Shown here piece after piece: positions 1 to 9,185 of a stretch of 64,000 bases of DNA (position 1 is its first letter; every line of letters begins with the position of its first letter). Source of the DNA: Thermoguttaceae bacterium (GTDB taxonomy: Bacteria; Planctomycetota; Planctomycetia; Pirellulales; Thermoguttaceae); assembly GCA_017407125.1 (NCBI GenBank), contig JAFQXE010000025.1, positions 218,591 through 282,590 of the forward strand. The letters run 5' to 3'. Below the pieces are notes generated by a model. The model made no database searches and had not been told where the DNA came from. It saw nothing but the letters and a program-made list of their open reading frames with translations. Position numbers and translations under genes: made by a program.

Positions 1-2
1 GC

Positions 3-1172
3 GATCTCGATCTGCATTTCATCTATACGGGGCTGTCGGAATCGTGCTATCACATTTTCCCGGACGGCACGTCAATTCTTATCGACACCGGCGACGTTCC
101 CCCGCGGCAAGGCATTCCTGTCTTGCCAGACAATACCAGACACGCCGGGGAATGGGTGGCGCGGTATATCAAGCGCGTCAATCCGGCTGGGGATCGCGTC
201 GATTATATGATGTGTTCTCATTTCCATGGCGATCATTGCGGAAACAATTACGAACACAACGAAATGACGTCCGGGCGCGGGGAAGATTACCGTCTTTCCG
301 GCTTGGCTCAAGTGGCGGAGTTCATTCATTTTGACGAGGTTTTCGACCGTTCATATCCCGATTACACCGCGCCTGTTACCGCGATGCGTCAGGGCGAAAT
401 TCACAACTGGCTCAAGTTCGTCCAGTATCAGGAAAAGGCGAACGGGCTGAAACGAACCCCGTTTGTCGTCGGACGTGGGAATCAGATTGTTCTCAAAAAG
501 TCGCCGGACAAGTTCAAGGGACAGTTTCAGATTCTCAACGTCTGCGGAAACGGGACGCTGTGTACGGAAGCCCCGAAGCCGGAAGACGAGTTCAATCCGG
601 AGATTCAGCTGCCGACGGAAAACCAGTTCCTCAAATATCCACACAACGACAGACCCGGCGCGAACGAGAATCTGTTCAGCATCGGGCTGCGTCTTTCTTA
701 CGGGAAGTTCCGGTTCTTCACCGCCGGCGACTATAGCGGCGTTGTAAAAGACAACGACGGAAAAGACATCGGCTATGAAGCCATGACGGGAAAGATCGTT
801 GGGAAAGTTCACGTCTGCAAGGCGAACCATCATGGATTTAAAGACGCCATGCGTCCAGAATTCGTCAAGGAACTGCAAGCCCATGTTTACGTTCAAAACG
901 TCTGGAGCCGTTCCCAGGTCAACATGAAAACGCTGCCTTCCATGACGTCTCAGGAATTGTATCAAGGCGACCGCCTTATCTGCCCGACGGTTTACAATCC
1001 GAACGAAATTCAAACCATCAACGAACAGCCATGGACAAATGAAATCGTCAAACGCGGCGGACACGTTGTCGTCAAAGCCTACGACGGCGGAACAAAGTAC
1101 AAGGTTTATTATCTCACCGCCAACGACGAATCCATGACCGTCAAAGCCGTTTACGGTCCGTGGGACTGTTGA
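3..1172 (+). CDS. Metallo-beta-lactamase-fold hydrolase, 5' truncated
   Basis: The reading frame is open from the first bases of the window, so the N-terminus lies outside. The visible protein begins in the first strands of an MBL fold (LIDTGD) and carries the metal-binding motif SHFHGDHCG (HxHxDH) about 70 residues in. Later GDYSG and ANHHGF segments fit the remaining metal ligands. This arrangement resembles the ComEC/Rec2-type stand-alone MBL hydrolases; the substrate cannot be read from sequence. A TTG at 123 could be called as a start, but upstream codons continue the fold, so it is internal. A hairpin with a T-run follows the stop. Confidence 0.75.
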   Translation, partial: DLDLHFIYTGLSESCYHIFPDGTSILIDTGDVPPRQGIPVLPDNTRHAGEWVARYIKRVNPAGDRVDYMMCSHFHGDHCGNNYEHNEMTSGRGEDYRLSGLAQVAEFIHFDEVFDRSYPDYTAPVTAMRQGEIHNWLKFVQYQEKANGLKRTPFVVGRGNQIVLKKSPDKFKGQFQILNVCGNGTLCTEAPKPEDEFNPEIQLPTENQFLKYPHNDRPGANENLFSIGLRLSYGKFRFFTAGDYSGVVKDNDGKDIGYEAMTGKIVGKVHVCKANHHGFKDAMRPEFVKELQAHVYVQNVWSRSQVNMKTLPSMTSQELYQGDRLICPTVYNPNEIQTINEQPWTNEIVKRGGHVVVKAYDGGTKYKVYYLTANDESMTVKAVYGPWDC

Positions 1173-1193
1173 AAATTAGTGACATTTCGGAGT

Positions 1194-1238
1194 GCGGGAG
1201 CAAAGCTCCCGCTTTTATAGCGAGAGCGTAGCTCTCGC
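1194..1238 (+). terminator. Terminator hairpin followed by a second hairpin
   Basis: A perfect 8-bp stem (GCGGGAGC, loop AAA, GCTCCCGC, 1194-1212) is followed by TTTT, then a second 8-bp hairpin (GCGAGAGC, loop GTA, 1220-1238). The first fits an intrinsic terminator for the upstream MBL gene. The GGAGTGCG leader at 1190-1197 recurs at 11182 and 29116, so this may also be a dispersed palindromic repeat. Confidence 0.6.
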
Positions 1239-1275
1239 GCTCAGAAAAACATTTATTTACTCTCCCCATACTGCC

Positions 1276-3609
1276 ATGAAAACTCGATATTTTTTATGTA
1301 TTGTTTTGAGCTTGCTCTGCTTGACAGCCAGCGCGGCGGAGCTGAAGATTCTGGTTCCCGGAGACTGTCACGGTCAAGCGTATCAAATCGCCGGGCAGGA
1401 ACTGCAAAAGTACTGGAATCAGATTACCGGGCAGACGCTCGAGATTGTCAATCAATCTAACGGCGAGGACAGCTATCTGGTTATCGGGTCGGACGCGGTC
1501 AATCCGTTTGTCCGTCAGCTGGTTGAACGGAAAGTCATTCGCGATTTCCCGCTCAAAACAGCGTCTGACGATTTCCGTCTGCTGACTGTTAAAGACGGGG
1601 CGCGAACGCACCTGATTCTGGCTGGCGGACGCGGACGCTCTACGCTATACGCAGTCTACTGCTTTCTGGAAACGCGAGGCGGATGTCGATGGTTCTGGGA
1701 CGGCGACGTCGTTCCCCATCAGGACGCTATCGACATTACCGGATTGGATGTAACAGAAACGCCGCGGTTCTACTATCGAGGAACCCGGTATTTCGCCCAT
1801 CGAGGGCTGCACCGGTTTCAGGCTGAACATTGGTCTTTGGACGACTGGAAACAGGAAATCGACTGGCTTGTCAAAAAGCGTCAGAACGTGTTCATGCTGA
1901 GAATCGGCATGGACGACGTGTTCCAAAAGGCGTTTCCCGACATCGTCGATTATCCCGACCCGTCCAAGCCGCTGCCGGAAGCGTTGACCGGCTACAATAA
2001 CCGAACTCTGTTCTGGTCGCTGCAGTATCGCGGTCAGCTCAGAAAGGCTCTGTTACAGTACGCCTTCGACCGAGACTTGATGCACCCGGAAGATTTCGGA
2101 ACGATGACTCACTGGTATTCTCGCACGCCCAAGCAGTTTTTAGACAAAGTCAAGCCGGAGTTCCTGGATAAGATAACTAATCTTAGTGGTAAAATAGTGG
2201 AACAAACCAATCAGGTTTGGGATATTCATGAGGACAAGTATCTGGACTATTACTGGCAGCTGACTCAGGCGCATATCGACAACTACGGCAAACCGGAGCT
2301 GTTTCATACCATTGCTACAGCGGAACGGCTTGTCATTAATAAAGATCCAGGAGACGACGTAAAACTGAAAAAATACGTATTTCGTCGATTGACAGACAGT
2401 CTTCGCAGCCGTTATCCAAACGGTCAGCTACTGTTAGTTGGCTGGGATTTTATTTTCTGGAAACCACAAGACGTACGTGAATGCATCAGTCAGCTTGACC
2501 CGAACAACACGGTTTTGTGGTGTTACGAAGCGGACACAAAATCCGACCGCAACTTTACCAACTGGGACGTCATCGGCAAGTTCCCGTACACGTTTGGAAT
2601 CTTTCAGGCGTATGAATCAGCGATGGACATTCGCGGGAACTATCCGCTTATCGAACAGCGCATGAAACAGGTCGGCGACGACCCGTTCTGCCGCGGCTAC
2701 ATCCTCTGGCCGGAGAATTCCCATTCCGATATTTTCCTGCTGAATTACTTTACTGCCAATTCCTGGAAGCCGGGTAAAACGACCGACGAACTGCTGACCG
2801 AATTCTGCCGTGACAGATATGGCGCTCAGGCGGACGAGTTGCTGGCTATCTGGCGCGACGTTCTCCCGATTTCTCAAATGCTGAACTGGGTTGGCAACTT
2901 CTGGTCTCAGACGTTCAACACGATGAACGGAGCCGTCAAGCCGCAAGACGCCGCAACCTGGAGGAATGCCAGCCGGGATCAGATTCCGCGGCTGCAAAAC
3001 GCCCCGCAAGTCTTTACGCGTCTGGCAGAAGTCGAATGGTCAACCCCGTTTGTCTATCGGGATTCCATCGACCTGGCTCGAACGACCATTGACCGCATGC
3101 TGACCTGCGCTCGCGTTACGCTCTTTGCCTCCATGAACGACTGGCGCGAAGGGAAAATTTCGACCGAGCAGGCAAAAGCTAAAGTCAGCGCGTATTACGA
3201 ACTGGCAGAGGCAATGCGCGATACGCTCGCGTTACATTCAGACTATTCCATTTACGAAACAGTTGAAGGCATGAACGCCGTCGAACCGATTGTCAATCCG
3301 GACTTCGACCGCGTCATTCTCGACAACGCCTCGTGCGGCTACTGCCAGTCGCACCAGTACGAACTCATGCAGACGTGGTATATGCCGTGCATTAAAACGA
3401 TTTGCGATTGGGCGAACGACCGGCTGAACAGAAACGACAAATCCGCCTTTACGTATCCCGACAGTTTCAAGAAAGTTGTAACGGAGAAAAAAGCGAAAAT
3501 GATGTCAACGCCGTTAAAAGATCAGCGTCCGACGCTGGAACGAACTCAGGAGAATTTCAAAGCAGCTATGCTTCGCGCCGCCAAAGCCGCAAGCGAGGTT
3601 TTAAAGTAA
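1276..3609 (+). CDS. Secreted DUF4838-type glycan-related protein
   Basis: About 777 residues with a clear signal peptide (MKTRYFLCIVLSLLCLTASAA). The start at 1276 is chosen because the in-frame upstream extension encodes no signal and overlaps the hairpins. The N-terminal part (AGQELQKYWNQITGQ, YLVIGSDAVN, LAGGRGRSTLYAVYCFLETRGGCRWFWDGD) matches the alpha-glucuronidase-like N-domain that precedes DUF4838. The middle contains the DUF4838-like stretch with WDIHEDKYLDYYW and FRGYILWPENSHSD-like segments. It is probably a secreted carbohydrate-active enzyme; substrate unknown. It stands alone, convergent with prs, with a shared terminator downstream. Confidence 0.75.
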   Translation: MKTRYFLCIVLSLLCLTASAAELKILVPGDCHGQAYQIAGQELQKYWNQITGQTLEIVNQSNGEDSYLVIGSDAVNPFVRQLVERKVIRDFPLKTASDDFRLLTVKDGARTHLILAGGRGRSTLYAVYCFLETRGGCRWFWDGDVVPHQDAIDITGLDVTETPRFYYRGTRYFAHRGLHRFQAEHWSLDDWKQEIDWLVKKRQNVFMLRIGMDDVFQKAFPDIVDYPDPSKPLPEALTGYNNRTLFWSLQYRGQLRKALLQYAFDRDLMHPEDFGTMTHWYSRTPKQFLDKVKPEFLDKITNLSGKIVEQTNQVWDIHEDKYLDYYWQLTQAHIDNYGKPELFHTIATAERLVINKDPGDDVKLKKYVFRRLTDSLRSRYPNGQLLLVGWDFIFWKPQDVRECISQLDPNNTVLWCYEADTKSDRNFTNWDVIGKFPYTFGIFQAYESAMDIRGNYPLIEQRMKQVGDDPFCRGYILWPENSHSDIFLLNYFTANSWKPGKTTDELLTEFCRDRYGAQADELLAIWRDVLPISQMLNWVGNFWSQTFNTMNGAVKPQDAATWRNASRDQIPRLQNAPQVFTRLAEVEWSTPFVYRDSIDLARTTIDRMLTCARVTLFASMNDWREGKISTEQAKAKVSAYYELAEAMRDTLALHSDYSIYETVEGMNAVEPIVNPDFDRVILDNASCGYCQSHQYELMQTWYMPCIKTICDWANDRLNRNDKSAFTYPDSFKKVVTEKKAKMMSTPLKDQRPTLERTQENFKAAMLRAAKAASEVLK

Positions 3610-3627
3610 CAATCGCGATCATAAAAA

Positions 3628-3660
3628 AGGGAGGGCAGTTAAGCTCTCCCTGATTTGTTT
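3628..3660. terminator. Intrinsic terminator between convergent genes
   Basis: The stem AGGGAG (3628-3633) pairs with CTCCCT (3646-3651), preceded by an A-run and followed by a T-rich stretch. It lies between the 1276-3609 gene and convergent prs and may work in both directions. Confidence 0.6.
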
Positions 3661-3678
3661 TAAGCGGTTTCGATTGTA

Positions 3679-4650
3679 TTAGTATCGGGATTTGAACAGC
3701 ATGCTGACGGATTCGTTGTAGTGAATACGTCTGACGGCTTCTGCCAGCATGGCGGAGACGTCAACGACGACGGTGTTGTTGGGGCGCTGATCTTCCGGAA
3801 TGTAAATCGTGTTTGTAACAGCCAATCCGTCAATGGGCGCGTTGTTGAGCTTGTTGAGCGCGTCGCCGCAGAAAACGCCGTGGGTAGCGCACAGATAAAT
3901 CTTTTCAGCGCCGGCGTCTTTGACCATTTTCGCCGCTCCGGTAATTGACCCGGCGGTGGAAATCATGTCGTCAAAGAGGATAACGGTTTTCCCTTCAACC
4001 GACGGCCCGATGAGGTTTGCCTGACGGGTTTCCGTCGCGCTGGTTCGGCGTTTGTCGACCACGGCAAGCGGGCAGTTGAGGTTGTCTGCGTGCGCCTGAG
4101 CGCGCTTGATGCTGCCTTCGTCCGGGCTGACGACCATGAGCTTGTCCTGCGGCAGGTTCATCTTCTGAATGTGTTCGTCCAGAACTGGCGTTGCGTGCAG
4201 ATGATCGACGGGGATGTCGAAGAAGCCCTGAATCTGAGCTGCATGCAGGTCGATGGAAAGAACGCGGTCAACGCCCGCCTTGGTGAGCAGATTCGCAACC
4301 AGCTTGGCGGTAATCGGAACGCGGCCTTCGTCTTTGCGGTCTTGTCGAGCGTATCCGTAATACGGGATAACGGCGGTAATGCGAGAGGCGCTGGCGCGGC
4401 GGAACGAGTCGATCATAATCAACAGTTCCATCAACGCTTCGTTGACGTCTCGACCGGTTGACTGAACGATGAAAATGTCGCGTCCACGAACGTCTTCTTC
4501 AATTTTGCAAAAAATTTCGCCGTCTGGGAAGTTGCCAATCGAGATTTTACCCAACTTGACGCCCAGGTAATCACACATCCGCGTTGCAAGGTCCGGATTC
4601 GACCGACCGCTAAAAATTTTCATTTCAGGTATGAGGTTGTAGGTATACAT
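3679..4650 (-). CDS. prs: Ribose-phosphate pyrophosphokinase
   Basis: 323 residues, usual length for class I PRPP synthetase. It makes PRPP from ribose-5-phosphate and ATP in the cytoplasm, feeding nucleotide, histidine and tryptophan synthesis. Family signatures are visible: FSGRSNPDLATRM near the N-terminus, YYGYARQDRKDEGR, the DLHAAQIQGFFDIPVDHLHA segment, VVSPDEGSIKRA, and the PRPP loop VILFDDMISTAGSITGA, where Ser replaces the more usual Asp or Thr. The start is MYTYNLIPEM; the inner ATG (MKIFSG) is an alternative. Heptamer repeats occupy its upstream region. Confidence 0.95.
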   Translation of the reverse strand: MYTYNLIPEMKIFSGRSNPDLATRMCDYLGVKLGKISIGNFPDGEIFCKIEEDVRGRDIFIVQSTGRDVNEALMELLIMIDSFRRASASRITAVIPYYGYARQDRKDEGRVPITAKLVANLLTKAGVDRVLSIDLHAAQIQGFFDIPVDHLHATPVLDEHIQKMNLPQDKLMVVSPDEGSIKRAQAHADNLNCPLAVVDKRRTSATETRQANLIGPSVEGKTVILFDDMISTAGSITGAAKMVKDAGAEKIYLCATHGVFCGDALNKLNNAPIDGLAVTNTIYIPEDQRPNNTVVVDVSAMLAEAVRRIHYNESVSMLFKSRY

Positions 4651-4663
4651 AATTTAAGTGCGT

Positions 4664-4795
4664 TGCTAAATAGCTCCTAGCTTCTAGCTTTTAGCTCCCA
4701 GCTTTTTACTCTTGGCTTCCAGCGTTAAATGCTAAACGCATAGAACTATAACCTCCGAGCTAACAGCTAGAGGCTAATAGCTAGAAGCTTCTCTG
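4664..4795. repeat. TAGCTTC heptamer array with inverted second half
   Basis: In the 318-bp gap between prs and the DUF308 gene, seven-base units of the form TAGCTxx run in one direction (about 4665-4705) and again in reverse complement (about 4756-4790), so the block could fold into a long imperfect hairpin. No ORF is supported. The rest of the gap (4796-4968) is the leader of the DUF308 gene. Confidence 0.7.
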
Positions 4796-4968
4796 GTTCG
4801 GACTTGCCAGAAGAAGCATTCTCTCCTATTGTACATCAAAGAATAATATTGACAAGGAGCGGAAGGAAAAAATTTTTGCCGGCAGGGATACAATTTAAAC
4901 AGTTTAGAGAAAGTTTGCGTTCAGGAGCGTTCATTTCCCGGTTATTTAGAGCATTTCAAGGAGCTATA

Positions 4969-5589
4969 ATGACAAATCCAACAACCATTTATAACGATAA
5001 AACCGACGACGTGTTGGTTCAGCCGTCGGCGTTTCGTCTGCCGAAACCGACAATTTCCCTAATAGCCGCCGCAGCAACGATTTGCGTTTTGGGAATCGTG
5101 GCGATTATCTCGCCGTTTTTCTTCAGCGAAATCATAAACGTCGTGCTGGGCTGCGTGATGATCGGAACGGGATTGACGTTTGCTTTTCATATTTTTGCCT
5201 GGAAAAAGGTCAGCCAGCGCATTCTGGTGGGGCTGCTGTCGATTCTCGCGATTATTTCCGGGGCGATTATGCTTTTGCACCCGCTGCTGGGGCTTTACGC
5301 TCTCTCCCTGACGCTGGGCGTCTACTTCCTCGTTGAAGGCTGTTTGAAAATCTTCGGCTTCGGACGTCTTAGCGGCGTCTCCTACGGGATGTCGCTTTTC
5401 AGCGGAATCATGTCCGTCATTTTAGGCGTTTTAATCCTCTGGATTATCCCGATGGACTCAACCTGGATTGTCGGGCTGCTGTTTGGAATCGACCTGTTTG
5501 TCGGCGGAATTACGCTCCTGTCGATATTCATTGCGATTAGGAGAATCCACAAACGGGCGCAGAATGAGGCAGTAGGCAATAGGCAGTAG
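4969..5589 (+). CDS. DUF308 (HdeD-like) membrane protein
   Basis: About 206 residues with six hydrophobic segments in three pairs (e.g. ISLIAAAATICVLGIVAII, IINVVLGCVMIGTGLTFAF, WIVGLLFGIDLFVGGITLL), the usual DUF308/HdeD pattern of an inner-membrane protein of unclear function. The start at 4969 is preceded by AAGGAG at good spacing; the longer frame from 4804 is not supported. The last residues (AVGNRQ) and the stop codon lie inside a GGCAGTA heptamer array, so the C-terminus is repeat-derived. Confidence 0.75.
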   Translation: MTNPTTIYNDKTDDVLVQPSAFRLPKPTISLIAAAATICVLGIVAIISPFFFSEIINVVLGCVMIGTGLTFAFHIFAWKKVSQRILVGLLSILAIISGAIMLLHPLLGLYALSLTLGVYFLVEGCLKIFGFGRLSGVSYGMSLFSGIMSVILGVLILWIIPMDSTWIVGLLFGIDLFVGGITLLSIFIAIRRIHKRAQNEAVGNRQ

Positions 5590-5735
5590 GCAGTAGTGAG
5601 TTGCGAGTAGCGAGTTACGAGAAGTTTTCGAGGGGAACGCTTTGCGTCAATTCCTAATTCATAATTCCGAATTCCGAATTTTTCAACTCCTCACTCCTCA
5701 CCCCTAACTCCTAACTACTCCCTCCCCTCCCCCCC
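5564..5735. repeat. Compound heptamer arrays (GGCAGTA, GCGAGTA, ACTCCTC types)
   Basis: Tandem degenerate 7-mers begin inside the 3' end of the DUF308 gene with AGGCAGTAGGCAATAGGCAG, continue as GAGTTGCGAGTAGCGAGTTA, then after about 30 bp as AATTCCGAATTCCG and CTCCTCACTCCTCACCCC units. They fill the gap up to queG. Confidence 0.7.
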
Positions 5736-5772
5736 TTTTCCTGTGTTCAGTTAGTATTATACTTTATAATAT

Positions 5773-6732
5773 ATGAGCGCAGAGGAAGTACTACTGTCGA
5801 GAGCGAAGGAACTCGGGGCGGTATCAGCCGGGATTATTGAAGCGCGGCGTCCGAACGGCTTGGACAGGTTTTATCGCTGGCTGGACGACGGCTGCAATGC
5901 CGACATGACGTACCTGTCCGCCCGGCGCGAAGCGTACGCAGACGCCAACGCGGTTCTGCCGGGCGTTCGGTCGATGGTTGTCTTGGCGATGCCGCAGGAG
6001 ACGGAATCGCTTGCAAAAAGCGCGTTCCCCTGTCTGGAAAGCGAAACGGGCGAGACGTCAGGCGCGGTTCGAGGTCGAATCGCGTTCTATGCCGTCAGCG
6101 AAGATTACCACAGCCGAATCCGCCGAACGCTCAAGCAGCTTGCTCAGACTCATCGCGAACTGTTTCCCAACGGCAAATGCCGGGGCGTTGTCGATACCGC
6201 TCCGATTTTGGAAAAGGACGCCGCTCTGACTGCTGGGCTGGGATACATCGGCAAAAACACGCTCTTGCAGTGCGGCGACTGGGGGAGCCGGGTTAATCTG
6301 GCGGTTTTGCTGTCGACAGAAGCGCTTCATCCGACGCCCGGTCAAGGCGGACGGTTCGCGTCCTGCGAAGATTGCCGCAAGTGTATAGACGCCTGCCCGA
6401 CAGGAGCGCTGTCAGAATCCGGCTTGGACGCTCGCCGCTGTTTGAGCTACTGGCTGATCGAACATCGAGGACCAATTCCAGATGAAATCGCCAGCCGCGT
6501 TGGGAATCGGGTTTTCGGCTGCGACGTTTGTCAGGACGTCTGTCCGCACAATCGACCGGTCAAGCCCGTATATATAGACGTCAACGCTGTCCTTCGCATG
6601 ACGGAAGACGAGTTCCAGACGCGCTTCGGCTCCACGCCGGTTTCCCGCTGCGGTCTGGACGGGCTGAAGCGAAACGCGGAAATTGTATTACAAAGAAATC
6701 AAACGCTACAGAATTCAGAGAATAAAAAATGA
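5773..6732 (+). CDS. queG: Epoxyqueuosine reductase
   Basis: 319 residues. QueG reduces epoxyqueuosine to queuosine in tRNA, using cobalamin and two 4Fe-4S clusters. Seen here: GYIGKNTLL in the cobalamin-binding half, the ferredoxin motif CEDCRKCIDACPTG, the segment RRCLSYWLIEHRGPIP typical of the family, and the second cluster CDVCQDVCPHNRP. The C-terminal HEAT-like extension of some homologues is absent. The stop overlaps the start of the next gene by ATGA (6729-6732), so the two are translationally coupled. Confidence 0.92.
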   Translation: MSAEEVLLSRAKELGAVSAGIIEARRPNGLDRFYRWLDDGCNADMTYLSARREAYADANAVLPGVRSMVVLAMPQETESLAKSAFPCLESETGETSGAVRGRIAFYAVSEDYHSRIRRTLKQLAQTHRELFPNGKCRGVVDTAPILEKDAALTAGLGYIGKNTLLQCGDWGSRVNLAVLLSTEALHPTPGQGGRFASCEDCRKCIDACPTGALSESGLDARRCLSYWLIEHRGPIPDEIASRVGNRVFGCDVCQDVCPHNRPVKPVYIDVNAVLRMTEDEFQTRFGSTPVSRCGLDGLKRNAEIVLQRNQTLQNSENKK

Positions 6733-8204
6733 AGTTATCCGATTTTTTAAAACATCATGGAATCATCTCCAATCCGTTTGCGGAAGAGGACGCTCAATCC
6801 GACAGCGTTTTTCAAAACGGCTGTGTAGAAACAGCGCGCCACCCGGGATGGGACAAAATTTTCGGCGATCCGGCGCTGCCGTCCACGTCGATTGTCTTTG
6901 GCGAAAAGGGTTCAGGCAAAACCGCTCTGAAAATCCAGATGAATCGCCAAATTGACAAGTTCAATCAGGAAACTCCAGGCAAACGGGATTTTGTGATTCA
7001 GTACGACGACTTCAATCCGTTTCTCGACGCGTTTCAGGAACGCTTTTCCAAGTTCTGGCGCAAGCCGGCGACGCTTCTAAAAAATTGGAAATTGTGGGAT
7101 CATATAGACGCCATTTTGACGCTGGGCGTTACAAAGCTGACAGATCAGGCGCTGCAGATTCGCGACGCTAACGGGAACGTTGACCCGGAATTGAATCTCA
7201 AAGCGCTGGACGACAACCAAAAACGCGACTTCCTTCTCCTGGCGGCTCTGTACGATCAGTCGCCCTCAGGCGGTCAGTACAGCCGCTGGACGAAGCTTCG
7301 CAAAAAACTGGGCGTTTACAATCTTGCGGCGTGGAAATGGTTCTCCGTTGCCGCCGCCTGGCTTTTGCTCTTTTTACTCTGCGCCATTGGATTATGGCGT
7401 TTGGAAGTTCTTAAGAGCAGTCACATTTTGAGCGTGTACTTCTGGCTGGCTCTGTTTATCGGATTTGTTCCATGGATATGGCGATTTGTTACGCTGCATT
7501 GGGAAGCGCGCAAGCTCTGGAAAAACCTTCGCGTTCGCAATTTCGACAAAGCGCCCATGCGGCAGATTCTGCTGGATACGCCGACGTCACAGCTGACCGG
7601 TCAGCCGCTGCCAACCCGCGCGCAGTCTGATGACCGTTACGCGCTGCTGGAAAAGTTCTCGAACTTGACCAAGGTTTTGGGATACAAGTCGATTGTCGTT
7701 CTTGTCGACCGCGTTGACGAACCGTATATGATTACCGGCTCTGCGCCGCTGATGCGCGATTTTATCTGGCCGCTTCTGGATAACAAACTGCTTAAGTATC
7801 CGGACGTTGCTTTCAAACTGCTTCTGCCGGCGGAACTGTACGACTTCGCCAAAAAAGAAAACAACGAGTTCAACGAACGAAGCCGACTCGACAAACAAAA
7901 CCTCATTCCGTCTTTGACGTGGACGGGGCAGTCGCTTTACGATTTGGTCAACGCCCGTCTTGCCGCCTGCACCGACAAAACGATGGTTGAAGTTCCCGAA
8001 ACGCTGGACAAGTGGTTTGACGACAACATGACCTTTGACCATCTGACAAGCTCTCTGGAACGAATCCGAACGCCTCGCCGCGTTTTCAAGTTCCTGTACG
8101 AGCTGATGTGCGAACACGCTCAGTCGTTTACCGACCAGAATCCTCAATGGAGAATCGCAACCAGCGAATTCGACGGAACGCTGAAACATTTTTTGAAAGA
8201 TTAA
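6729..8204 (+). CDS. P-loop ATPase with central membrane segments
   Basis: 491 residues, no specific family recognised. A Walker A motif, GEKGSGKTA, lies near residue 60, and a Walker B-like VVLVDRVDE near residue 320. Between them are two strong hydrophobic segments (WFSVAAAWLLLFLLCAIGLW and ILSVYFWLALFIGFVPWIW, about residues 205-260), so the ATPase is probably membrane-anchored with its two halves on the same face. The C-terminal part (RLDKQNLIPSLTW, ERIRTPRRVFKFL) resembles the winged/lid regions of AAA or STAND-like proteins. It overlaps queG by 4 bp. KAP-type or Sll1717-type ATPase families are possible comparisons. Confidence 0.75.
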   Translation: MKLSDFLKHHGIISNPFAEEDAQSDSVFQNGCVETARHPGWDKIFGDPALPSTSIVFGEKGSGKTALKIQMNRQIDKFNQETPGKRDFVIQYDDFNPFLDAFQERFSKFWRKPATLLKNWKLWDHIDAILTLGVTKLTDQALQIRDANGNVDPELNLKALDDNQKRDFLLLAALYDQSPSGGQYSRWTKLRKKLGVYNLAAWKWFSVAAAWLLLFLLCAIGLWRLEVLKSSHILSVYFWLALFIGFVPWIWRFVTLHWEARKLWKNLRVRNFDKAPMRQILLDTPTSQLTGQPLPTRAQSDDRYALLEKFSNLTKVLGYKSIVVLVDRVDEPYMITGSAPLMRDFIWPLLDNKLLKYPDVAFKLLLPAELYDFAKKENNEFNERSRLDKQNLIPSLTWTGQSLYDLVNARLAACTDKTMVEVPETLDKWFDDNMTFDHLTSSLERIRTPRRVFKFLYELMCEHAQSFTDQNPQWRIATSEFDGTLKHFLKD

Positions 8205-8205
8205 A

Positions 8206-8327
8206 AAGTAGCTTCTAGCTTTTAGCTGTTAGCTTCTAGCTTGAAAAACAAGGCTAACAGCTAGCAGCTAATAGCTAGCGGCTTTCTATTCCCTACTCCC
8301 TATTCCCCATTCCCTACTCCCTAAACA
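8206..8327. repeat. TAGCTTC and CTATTCC heptamer arrays
   Basis: TAGCTTC-type 7-mers in direct orientation (8207-8240), then in reverse complement (8250-8285), then CCCTATTCCCTACTCCC-type 7-mers up to 8325, just before the nitroreductase start. The first two parts can pair as a hairpin. Confidence 0.75.
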
Positions 8328-8330
8328 CCC

Positions 8331-8858
8331 ATGACCGAACCCTACGACCTGTCGCTGTTTACCGCTCGGCGAAGCTGCCGAAATTTCAAGCCGGAACCGA
8401 TTCCGGAAGACGTCCTCAACAAGATTCTCGAAGCCGGGACGTATGCCGCCACCGGGCGCGGTTTTCAATCGCCGATTATGATTGCTGTTACAAACAAGGA
8501 ACTCCGAGACAAGCTGTCCAAAATCAACGGCGAGATTCTCGGAACGACAAACGACCCGTTCTACGGCGCGCCGACAGTCGTTATCGTCCTGGCGGACAAG
8601 AGCAAGCCAACGTATCTTTACGACGGATCGCTCGTCATTGGCAACCTCATGCTGGCGGCAACCGCTTGCGGCGTGGCGTCCTGCTGGATTCATCGCGCCA
8701 AAGAGGAATTTGAACGTCCGGAAGGCAAAGAGATTCTTCAACAGCTGGGAATTACCGGCGATTACGAAGGCATCGGACATTGCGTCCTGGGATATCCCGC
8801 CGCGCCTCTGTCCGCGCCCGCGCCGAGAAAAGAAAATTACGTTTATAGAATTGAATAA
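8331..8858 (+). CDS. Nitroreductase family protein
   Basis: 175 residues, typical for a compact FMN-dependent nitroreductase. The N-terminal signature (TARRSCRNFKPEPIPEDVLNKILEAGTYAATGRGFQSP) is the FMN-binding region; the later segment GNLMLAATACGVASCWIHRA and the C-terminal VLGYP are also characteristic. It would use NAD(P)H to reduce nitro compounds, quinones or flavins; the physiological substrate is unknown. It begins immediately downstream of a heptamer array. Confidence 0.88.
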   Translation: MTEPYDLSLFTARRSCRNFKPEPIPEDVLNKILEAGTYAATGRGFQSPIMIAVTNKELRDKLSKINGEILGTTNDPFYGAPTVVIVLADKSKPTYLYDGSLVIGNLMLAATACGVASCWIHRAKEEFERPEGKEILQQLGITGDYEGIGHCVLGYPAAPLSAPAPRKENYVYRIE

Positions 8859-8896
8859 TCGTAAAAGAGAGCCTTTACAATGAAGATTTGACGCTA

Positions 8897-8919
8897 GACT
8901 CCCCTGTTACAGGGGAGTC
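8897..8919 (+). terminator. Terminator-like hairpin after nitroreductase
   Basis: A perfect 10-bp stem (GACTCCCCTG / CAGGGGAGTC) with a 3-base loop lies 38 bp after the nitroreductase stop. The T-run is weak, so termination is likely but not certain. The rest of 8859-9185 is AT-rich leader and promoter DNA without a gene. Confidence 0.5.
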
Positions 8920-9075
8920 CGTTTGCGCTATGCGTCATATCTTTACCTCTAATTATTTTTCTTTTTAACATCTTGTAAGTAATAGTCTATTCTTTTGACT
9001 CTGAAAACTGCTATTATCATCGTTCGCATAAAACTTTTGCAAACGATTAATAATTATATAGGATTTACTCCCCCC

Positions 9076-9103
9076 TTGTAACGAATATATATGTGTTTAT
9101 AAT
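9076..9103 (+). promoter_or_regulatory. Sigma70-type promoter for the ASCH-like gene
   Basis: TTGTAA (9076-9081), 16-bp spacer, TATAAT (9098-9103). This predicts an 80-base leader before the ATG at 9186, which has GGAGG at 9173-9177. Confidence 0.55.
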
Positions 9104-9185
9104 AACGATAATCACGATTGGCGAGAGTTTAATAATTGGATTTTGAATCTCCCGAATCGTAAACCTTTTTACGGAGGCGTTTTTC

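Noticed and set aside
123-1172. Complete MBL gene starting at the TTG at 123
   Set aside because: The frame is open to the window edge and upstream codons encode the first strands of the fold, so the gene is truncated.
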